The translations under genes and the position numbers were made by a program. From UBA11373 sp046714175 (GTDB taxonomy: Bacteria; Actinomycetota; Acidimicrobiia; Spongiisociales; UBA11373): 5,125 nucleotides of DNA. The stretch covers positions 1 through 5,125 of the forward strand of contig JBKKBI010000004.1 of NCBI GenBank assembly GCA_046714175.1, given 5' to 3'. The notes below the pieces were generated by a model that did not search any database, was not told where the DNA came from, and saw only the letters and a program-made list of their open reading frames with translations. This document shows positions 1 through 4,707 of this stretch, piece after piece; position 1 is the stretch's first letter, and every line of letters begins with the position of its first letter.

Positions 1-95
1 GTCTGCGCCATGCCCTTCGACAGCGTGCGGATCGGGCGCTTGGCCCAATCGCCATAGCCGCGCCCGTCGAGCAATTCGACCGCGCGGGCGCGGGC
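1..95 (-). CDS. Fragment of an ABC transporter ATP-binding protein (NatA/ABC-2 type), cut at both ends
   Basis: Read on the minus strand from base 95 downwards, this gives an open 31-residue stretch containing AVELLDGRGYGDWAKRPIR followed by TLSKGMAQ. LSKGM(A/Q)Q is the degenerate ABC signature motif typical of NatA-like ATPases that serve ABC-2 exporters. The preceding pattern (A-x-x-x-L-L-x-x-x-G-x-G-D-W-A-x-R/K) is how that family normally leads into the signature. In an intact protein the Walker A would lie upstream, in the homopolymer direction, and Walker B would lie beyond base 1. Neither is present. The wording resembles alphaproteobacterial (sphingomonad) homologues and does not resemble the two Opp ATPases further right. 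The piece ends at the G/C homopolymer, so it is probably foreign sequence joined artificially and not a true neighbour. The family call is fairly secure; taxonomic origin and exact function are not. Confidence 0.62.
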
Positions 96-96
96 C

Positions 97-129
97 GGGG
101 GGGGGGGGCCCCCCCCCCCCCCCCCCCCC
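97..129. repeat. G12-C21 homopolymer junction, probable artefact
   Basis: Twelve consecutive G (97-108) are followed directly by 21 consecutive C (109-129). Bases 97-120 form a perfect self-complementary G12/C12 palindrome. It separates the minus-strand ATPase fragment from the leader of the plus-strand operon, two sequences of different style. Such a run is very unusual in natural bacterial DNA. It is the kind of sequence that poly-G read tails, and their reverse complements, can create when an assembler joins two contigs. The presence of the run is directly visible; the artefact interpretation is inference. Confidence 0.9.
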
Positions 130-171
130 ACTTGCGTTTGGGAACGGAACAGGCGCAACTTCCGTTGATTC

Positions 172-204
172 TTGGTGAGGGGGCGGCGACGAACCTGCTA
201 GCCT
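172..204 (+). promoter_or_regulatory. Candidate promoter of the opp operon
   Basis: TAGCCT at 199-204 fits the actinobacterial -10 form TANNNT, within the context TGCTAGCCTG. The best -35-like hexamer upstream is TTGGTG at 172-177, but the 21-base spacer is longer than ideal, so only the -10 is reasonably supported. Transcription would begin near 211, giving a leader of about 40 bases before the oppB ATG at 253. The TAG at 199-201 is also an in-frame stop for the oppB frame, so the gene cannot start further upstream. The rest of 130-252 shows no other gene or strong hairpin. Confidence 0.35.
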
Positions 205-234
205 GCCCCGAATTCCGGATGGGCGCCGAGTCGC

Positions 235-240
235 AGGGGA
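235..240 (+). promoter_or_regulatory. Ribosome binding site of oppB
   Basis: AGGGGA lies 12 bases before the ATG at 253. The spacing is a little long, but no other ATG, GTG or TTG lies in frame between the stop at 199-201 and 253, so this site supports the 253 start. Confidence 0.5.
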
Positions 241-252
241 CACGCACCGAGC

Positions 253-1425
253 ATGACCAAGTTCATCGCCAAGCGCACCATCCAGATGGTTCTGCTGTTC
301 GTCGTGTTCCTCACCGTTCTCTTCTTCCTCCTCGAAGCCCAGCCGGGCGACCTCTCCCAGCAGTACATCGGCAACCCCGAGATTCCACCAGAGGAAAAGG
401 CGCGGCTGGCAGCTCGCCTCGGTCTCGATAAGCCTCTCGGCGAGCGCTACGTCTCGTACATGCGCAACTTCTTCACCGGCAACCTCGGCAACAGCCTGTC
501 GCAGTGGCCGCGTCCGGTCAGCGAGTTGATCATGGAGGCGGTGCCACGCACGCTGGTGCTGTTCCTGTCGGCGACGCTGGTGGCGTACTACGTCGGCTTC
601 GTCACCGGCAAGGTGCTGGCGTGGCGCAGAGGTCGGATGACCGAGTACCTGCTCACCCTCGGCGGGGTGGGGCTGTACACGATCTTCTACCCGTGGTTTG
701 CCCTGCTCATGATCTGGTTCTTCGGATTCACCCTGGCAGAGATGACGGGGATACGCGTGTTCCCGATCAACAAGTTCATCGACGTCAACGAGTGGGTGAA
801 TTCGCCGTTCGGCACCAATGAGGTCTTCCTGCGAATGATCCTGGTGGCGACGGTGGCGCTGCTCGCGGCGGCAATCACCACGGTCATCGCCCGGCGCCGT
901 CTGGAGATCGGGCCGGCGCTCCGGGTGCGTAACATCGCCTTCGCGGTTGCCGTGATCTACCCGTTGATCTACTTCTGGACGTCGCCGATGCGGCTCTACG
1001 CCGCCGACATCCTGCATCACACCCTGCTGCCCGTGATCACGCTGTCCTTGGTGGCCTTTGCCGGAATCATGCTGCTGACTCGAGCGTCGATGTTGGAGAC
1101 CCTGCGCGAGGACTACATCCTCACGGCGCGGGCCAAGGGGCTGTCACCCAAGGTGATCCGAGATCGGCACGCCGCTCGCAACGCGCTCCTGCCCGTTGTG
1201 ACCTCCCTGGTCCTGGCATTGGCCTTCGTCATCGGCGGCGGCATCATCACCGAGACTGTGTTCTCGTGGCCCGGAATCGGGCTGCTGCTCTTCGGGGCGG
1301 TGACGCTGGAGGACATCCCCCTGGCGATCGGAACCTTGTCGATCATCGCCGTGCTGGCGATGGTGGGTCACCTGATCGCCGACGTGATTTACATGTATCT
1401 GGATCCGCGGATTCGCTACCAATGA
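253..1425 (+). CDS. oppB: Opp/Dpp-type ABC transporter permease, OppB/DppB subunit (with extra membrane segments)
   Basis: One of two membrane subunits that form the channel of a peptide/nickel/oligosaccharide-type ABC importer. The 390-residue product starts in family fashion (MTKFIAKRTIQMVLLF): a first membrane helix at about 10-28, then an external loop with PGD at 31-33 and the G-N-L-G-x-S segment (77-81). Further helices lie near 98-120, 134-158, 257-276, 314-333 and 357-382. The cytoplasmic coupling (EAA) loop that docks on the ATPase is clear at about 286-313 (EDYILTARAKGLSP, then RHAARNALLP). E-x-V-F-S-W-P-G-I-G at 334-343 and the YLDPRIRY end are also typical. Common OppB/DppB proteins are about 310-340 residues. 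This one has extra sequence between the third helix and TLLPVITLSL, containing two more hydrophobic stretches (about 192-212 and 226-244). The start is fixed by an upstream in-frame stop. First gene of the operon. Family is certain; ligand is unknown. Confidence 0.93.
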   Translation: MTKFIAKRTIQMVLLFVVFLTVLFFLLEAQPGDLSQQYIGNPEIPPEEKARLAARLGLDKPLGERYVSYMRNFFTGNLGNSLSQWPRPVSELIMEAVPRTLVLFLSATLVAYYVGFVTGKVLAWRRGRMTEYLLTLGGVGLYTIFYPWFALLMIWFFGFTLAEMTGIRVFPINKFIDVNEWVNSPFGTNEVFLRMILVATVALLAAAITTVIARRRLEIGPALRVRNIAFAVAVIYPLIYFWTSPMRLYAADILHHTLLPVITLSLVAFAGIMLLTRASMLETLREDYILTARAKGLSPKVIRDRHAARNALLPVVTSLVLALAFVIGGGIITETVFSWPGIGLLLFGAVTLEDIPLAIGTLSIIAVLAMVGHLIADVIYMYLDPRIRYQ

Positions 1426-1433
1426 TTGAAGGC

Positions 1434-1437
1434 AGGA
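1434..1437 (+). promoter_or_regulatory. Ribosome binding site that fixes the oppC GTG start
   Basis: AGGA (inside GCAGGAAC) lies 7 bases before the GTG at 1445. No ATG is available at a sensible place in that frame, so this well-spaced site supports GTG as the oppC start. Confidence 0.6.
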
Positions 1438-1444
1438 ACACGCC

Positions 1445-2575
1445 GTGACCGATCTCGACACCAAGGGCCTCAGTTCGACGCAGACTCCGCTCCCGGGTTC
1501 ACCGACGCCGGTGATCGAGGAGTCCCTGTGGGTGATCCGGTTCCGTTTGGCGCGTCGTGCCTTCGCTCGCAACTGGAGGCTTTTCGCCCGTAACAGGATC
1601 GGTTTGGTGGGCCTCGGCATCATCGTGCTATTTGCGATGATGGCGCTCATCCACCCCATCTTGATGGATCGGGTCTGGGACCCGGCGATCTACGACCCCT
1701 TCAACGGGTATGACGCTCCCGTCGACGAGTACACCATCGTGGAGCGCTGCGAGATCCCCGAAGGTGGCGCCGGGCCGGTTTGCGCCCCCGGAGAGATCGA
1801 CCTGGCCACCGCCCGCCTCCAGACCCACCCCTTCATCAAGGTGGGCGAGGTCATCTCGATTCCGCAACAGCCGGCGGCACCATCCAAGGCGCACTGGTTG
1901 GGTACCGACCCGCTCGGGCGCGACATCCTGTCCCAGTTGATGTACAGCACCCGGGCGGCCTTTGCCCTCGGTGCCATCGCCGCTCTGGTCACGGTGTTCA
2001 TTGCCACCAGCATCGGATCGATCGCCGCGTTCTACGGAGGCTGGATCGACAACGCCCTGATGCGCCTCGCCGACCTCGTGCTGTTGGTGCCACTGATCCC
2101 GGTACTGATCGTGGTGAGCGCCCTCTTCAATCTCAGCCTGCCGTTACTCGGGATACTGATCGGCGTCCTGTCCGGCTTTGGAGGCACGGCCATCGTGCTC
2201 AAGTCGCAGGCGCTCTCGGTGACGGTGAAACCGTTTGTGGACGCCGCCCGGGTGGCCGGCGGATCGAACGCCCACATCATCTTCCGGCACATCATCCCGA
2301 ATGTTCTTCCCCTCAGCTTTCTCTACATGATGTTCACCGTGACCGAGGCGATCACTCTGGAGGCGACACTCTCCTTCCTCGGCCTGATGAACACCCCGAT
2401 GAGCTGGGGCATCATGATCTACACCACGCACAGCCAGGGTTACCTGCTGTCGGGCACCAGTTATTGGTGGCTGCTGATCCCTGCGGGGATGGCGGTCACG
2501 CTGGTGGCAGCCGCCTTCTTCCTCGTGGGGAGGGCGATGGACGAGGTGATCAACCCCAGGCTGAGGAGGCGCTGA
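1445..2575 (+). CDS. oppC: Opp/Dpp-type ABC transporter permease, OppC/DppC subunit
   Basis: Second channel subunit, partner of OppB. It is 376 residues long with a GTG start. The N-terminus is cytoplasmic, Ser/Thr/Pro-rich (1-25) and then basic (RLARRAFARNWRLFARNR), the OppC_N region. A first membrane helix follows at about 52-70. The hallmark HWLGTDPLGRDILSQLMYSTR motif lies at 150-170, a helix at about 171-196, further helices at about 208-227, 231-252 and 287-305, and a last one at 342-362. The EAA coupling loop is at about 265-290 (VDAARVAGGSNAHIIFRHII, then PNVLPL), and EATLSFLGL is at 306-314. The product ends NPRLRRR, as is usual. The external stretch between the first helix and the GTD motif (about 71-149) is longer than the few tens of residues common in DppC. 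It contains two cysteines, C102 and C113. Nineteen bases after oppB and six before oppD. Family certain; ligand unknown. Confidence 0.93.
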   Translation: MTDLDTKGLSSTQTPLPGSPTPVIEESLWVIRFRLARRAFARNWRLFARNRIGLVGLGIIVLFAMMALIHPILMDRVWDPAIYDPFNGYDAPVDEYTIVERCEIPEGGAGPVCAPGEIDLATARLQTHPFIKVGEVISIPQQPAAPSKAHWLGTDPLGRDILSQLMYSTRAAFALGAIAALVTVFIATSIGSIAAFYGGWIDNALMRLADLVLLVPLIPVLIVVSALFNLSLPLLGILIGVLSGFGGTAIVLKSQALSVTVKPFVDAARVAGGSNAHIIFRHIIPNVLPLSFLYMMFTVTEAITLEATLSFLGLMNTPMSWGIMIYTTHSQGYLLSGTSYWWLLIPAGMAVTLVAAAFFLVGRAMDEVINPRLRRR

Positions 2576-2581
2576 GCCACG

Positions 2582-3622
2582 ATGCAGACGATGCAGTCCC
2601 CGGGGGCGGGTAGCCCCAAGCGCTCTGACGCGACCCCGCTTCTGGAGGTCGACAACCTGACGATGGAGTACCACACCGAAGCGGGAAGCGTTTCGGCGGT
2701 AACCAATGTCTCGTTCTCGCTCATGCCGGGCGAGTCGCTCGGCCTGGTGGGGGAGTCCGGCTGCGGGAAGACCTCCGTGGCCATGGCGCTGCTGCGGCTC
2801 CAGGCCGACAACGCCCACTTCATCAACGGTGAGATCCGGCTCAACGGCGAGAACCTGCTGGCGCTGTCCGAGCCAGAGATGCGTACCCACCGCTGGAAGG
2901 ACATCTCGATGGTGTTCCAGGGAGCGATGAACTCGTGGAACCCGGTCCATCGCGTCGGGGCGCAGATCCTCGAGGCGATCAACCTCCACATCAAGCCAAC
3001 CCTGCCCGCGGCGCAGGCCCGCAAACGGATGGAGGACCTGTTCAACCTCGTCGGAGTCGATCCCAAGATGCTGGACCGGTACCCGCACGAGTTCTCGGGA
3101 GGCATGCGGCAGCGGGCCACGATCGCCATGGCGCTGTCGTGCGACCCGCACCTGATCATTGCCGACGAGCCCACGACCGCGCTCGACGTAATCGTCCAGG
3201 ACCAGATCCTCAAGCAGTTGGTCCGCATTCAGCGCGAGTTGGGGATGGCGATCATCTACATCTCTCATGACATCGCGGTCATCGCCGAGGTGACGCAGAA
3301 GATCGCGATCATGTACGCCGGGAGGATCGTCGAGCTGGGGCCGACCAAAGAGGTCTTCGCTCGGCCCCGCCACCCGTACGGGTACCTGCTGCTCAACTCG
3401 GCGCCGTCGATCACCGGTCCCCGCCGCAAGCTGGCGCCGCTGAAGGGCGAGCCTCCCAACTTGCTCAATCCGCCCACCGGTTGCCGTTTCCACCCCCGGT
3501 GCCCGTTTGCCACCGACATCTGCGTCACCGATAGTCCGCCGCTCACCGAGATCGGGGAGGGGCATGCGGTGGAGTGTTGGCATTGGGAGAAGGTCCCTAT
3601 GTCCGAGAAGGGTGTGGCATGA
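2582..3622 (+). CDS. oppD: Opp/Dpp-type ABC transporter ATP-binding protein, OppD/DppD subunit
   Basis: Cytoplasmic ATPase, 346 residues, expected to pair with OppF and power import. Motifs in order: Walker A GESGCGKTS (57-65), Q-loop FQGAMNSWNP (112-121), signature FSGGMRQR (171-178), Walker B LIIADEP with catalytic Glu196, D-loop ALD (200-202), and H-loop SHD with His229. The C-terminal oligopeptide-transporter domain (about 255-336) carries C301, C307, C314 and C332 in a C-x5-C-x6-C-x17-C pattern. In structurally studied DppD/OppD relatives this motif holds a [4Fe-4S] cluster. The Q-loop reads QGAMN rather than the common QDPM(T/S)S, a subfamily variant. A GAGGAGG site at 2563-2569, inside the end of oppC, sits 12 bases before the ATG. 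A second ATG at 2591 is possible but worse spaced. The last four bases overlap oppF. Confidence 0.94.
   Translation: MQTMQSPGAGSPKRSDATPLLEVDNLTMEYHTEAGSVSAVTNVSFSLMPGESLGLVGESGCGKTSVAMALLRLQADNAHFINGEIRLNGENLLALSEPEMRTHRWKDISMVFQGAMNSWNPVHRVGAQILEAINLHIKPTLPAAQARKRMEDLFNLVGVDPKMLDRYPHEFSGGMRQRATIAMALSCDPHLIIADEPTTALDVIVQDQILKQLVRIQRELGMAIIYISHDIAVIAEVTQKIAIMYAGRIVELGPTKEVFARPRHPYGYLLLNSAPSITGPRRKLAPLKGEPPNLLNPPTGCRFHPRCPFATDICVTDSPPLTEIGEGHAVECWHWEKVPMSEKGVA
3606..3622 (+). promoter_or_regulatory. oppF ribosome binding site and ATGA overlap with oppD stop
   Basis: AAGGG at 3608-3612 lies 6 bases before the ATG at 3619. That ATG shares ATGA (3619-3622) with the oppD TGA stop. Such an overlap usually couples translation of the two genes and helps equal output of the two ATPases. 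It also favours 3619 over the in-frame ATG at 3574. Confidence 0.75.
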
Positions 3623-4641
3623 GCCACGATCTGGAGATCCACACCCAGCCCCTGATAAAGGTGGAGAATCTCTCCAAGCTCTACCCGATATCGCGCGGGG
3701 CGCTGCGCAAGCCGCGCGACTTCATCCATGCCGTCGATGGGATCAACTTCGAGATCGCGGCCGGGGAGAGCCTGGGCCTGGTGGGAGAGTCCGGTTGCGG
3801 CAAGACCACCACCGGTCGAATGCTGGTGCGCCTTACCGACGTCACCAAGGGTTCCATCCAGATGGCCGACAACGGCCGCATGATCGACATCGCCACGATC
3901 TCGCGGTCGAACATGAAGGACTTCCGCCGCGACGTGCAGATGATCTTCCAGGACCCCTACGAGTCGATGAACCCGCGGCGCACGGTCTACGACACCATCG
4001 CCGAGCCCCTGGTGGTCCAGAAGAACACCTCGGTGGTGGAGCGCGAGGCCCGGGTCGCCGAGCTGCTCGCCGTCGTCGGCTTGACCCCGGCGGCGTCCTT
4101 CATGTTCCGCTATCCCCACGAGCTCTCCGGCGGCCAGCGGCAGCGGGTCGCCATCGCTCGGTCTCTGGTGCTCAACCCCAACTTCGTCGTTGCCGACGAG
4201 CCGACCTCGATGCTGGACGTCTCGATCCGCATCTCGATCATGGAGCTCATGCTGGAGCTCGCCGACGAGTTCTCGGTGTCGTATCTCTACATCACCCACG
4301 ACCTGGCGGTGGCGCGGTACATGTGCAACCGCATCGGCGTGATGTACCTGGGCAAGATCGTCGAGATCACCAACACCGAGGAGCTGCTGCACAACCCGCT
4401 GCACCCCTATACCAAGGCGCTGCTCTCGGCGGTTCCGGTGCCGGACCCGGAGTACAAGCGAGCCCCGGTGGAGATCAAGGGCGGCGTGACCAAGGCCATC
4501 AACCCTCCGCCGCATTGCCGATTCCTGGACCGGTGTCCGATCTCCGCCGAGATATGTCATGTGGCCGACCATCCGCCGCTCGAGGACAAGGGCAACGGCC
4601 ACTTCGTTGCCTGCCACCTGGTAGCGGTCGGAGCCTCCTGA
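3619..4641 (+). CDS. oppF: Opp/Dpp-type ABC transporter ATP-binding protein, OppF/DppF subunit
   Basis: Second ATPase of the importer, 340 residues from the chosen start. The N-terminus has the OppF-type insert between the first strand and the helical part (KLYPISRGALRKPRDFIHAV, 20-39). Motifs: Walker A GESGCGKTT (56-64), Q-loop FQDPYESMNPR (110-120), signature LSGGQRQR (169-176), Walker B FVVADEP with catalytic Glu194, D-loop MLD (198-200), and H-loop THD with His227. The C-terminal domain carries C300, C306, C313 and C332 (C-x5-C-x6-C-x18-C), the likely [4Fe-4S] site, matching OppD. The SMLDVSIR sequence after Walker B differs from the usual SALDVS(I/V)Q and marks a distinct subfamily. An in-frame ATG at 3574 would add 15 residues that overlap oppD and do not look like the family, so 3619 is preferred. 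Last gene of the tight four-gene block. Confidence 0.94.
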   Translation: MSHDLEIHTQPLIKVENLSKLYPISRGALRKPRDFIHAVDGINFEIAAGESLGLVGESGCGKTTTGRMLVRLTDVTKGSIQMADNGRMIDIATISRSNMKDFRRDVQMIFQDPYESMNPRRTVYDTIAEPLVVQKNTSVVEREARVAELLAVVGLTPAASFMFRYPHELSGGQRQRVAIARSLVLNPNFVVADEPTSMLDVSIRISIMELMLELADEFSVSYLYITHDLAVARYMCNRIGVMYLGKIVEITNTEELLHNPLHPYTKALLSAVPVPDPEYKRAPVEIKGGVTKAINPPPHCRFLDRCPISAEICHVADHPPLEDKGNGHFVACHLVAVGAS

Positions 4642-4654
4642 GCCACCCGGGTCG

Positions 4655-4682
4655 GTGACCTGGCGCACGGCCTCGGTACAGT
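4655..4682 (+). promoter_or_regulatory. Candidate promoter for the binding-protein gene
   Basis: GTGACC (4655-4660) and TACAGT (4677-4682) form a -35/-10-like pair with a 16-base spacer in the 66-base gap after oppF. A separate promoter would let the binding protein be made in excess of the channel, as is common in such systems. The match is only partial, and read-through from oppF is equally possible because no convincing terminator lies in the gap. Confidence 0.35.
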
Positions 4683-4700
4683 TGGCTTGCGACACCGAGG
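4671..4700 (+). repeat. Inverted repeat (7-bp arms) over the -10 element and ribosome binding site
   Basis: CCTCGGT (4671-4677) is perfectly complementary to ACCGAGG (4694-4700) across a 16-base loop. The left arm ends at the first base of the candidate -10 and the right arm contains the GAGG of the ribosome binding site (GAGGGAG, 4697-4703) of the gene starting at 4708. It could be an operator or an mRNA hairpin masking the ribosome binding site. No U-run follows, so it is not an intrinsic terminator. Confidence 0.4.
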
Positions 4701-4707
4701 GAGCCCG

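Noticed and set aside
97..129. G12-C21 run as a natural terminator hairpin or G-quadruplex element
   Set aside because: A flawless 33-base two-letter run at the border of two unrelated sequence styles is better explained by an artefact; no natural terminator has this form.
132..431. A 99-codon plus-strand frame beginning just after the homopolymer
   Set aside because: No ribosome binding site is possible in the poly-C run, the product has no recognisable features, and most of it overlaps oppB in another frame.
1780..2613. Plus-strand 277-codon frame inside oppC, and a 383-codon frame at 3507-4658 inside oppD/oppF
   Set aside because: Both are out-of-frame translations of well-supported genes, full of Arg/Pro/Gly/His with no family similarity.
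2144..3583. Very long minus-strand open frame (479 codons) opposite oppC and oppD
   Set aside because: It is a high-GC shadow: rich in Arg, His, Asp, Gly and Val, with no recognisable domain, lying opposite genes with intact family motifs.
3574..3618. Earlier ATG giving oppF 15 more N-terminal residues
   Set aside because: It would overlap oppD by 49 bases, and the added residues do not resemble the family. The ATG at 3619 has a good ribosome binding site and an ATGA overlap.
4645..4662. GGTC-GGT-GACC hairpin after oppF as a transcription terminator
   Set aside because: The stem is only four to five pairs and no T-run follows, so it is too weak for an intrinsic terminator.
3265..4695. Second very long minus-strand open frame (476 codons) opposite oppD and oppF
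   Set aside because: Same composition-driven shadow with no domain; its repetitive His/Asp/Arg/Val/Gly content is the antisense image of the ATPase genes.
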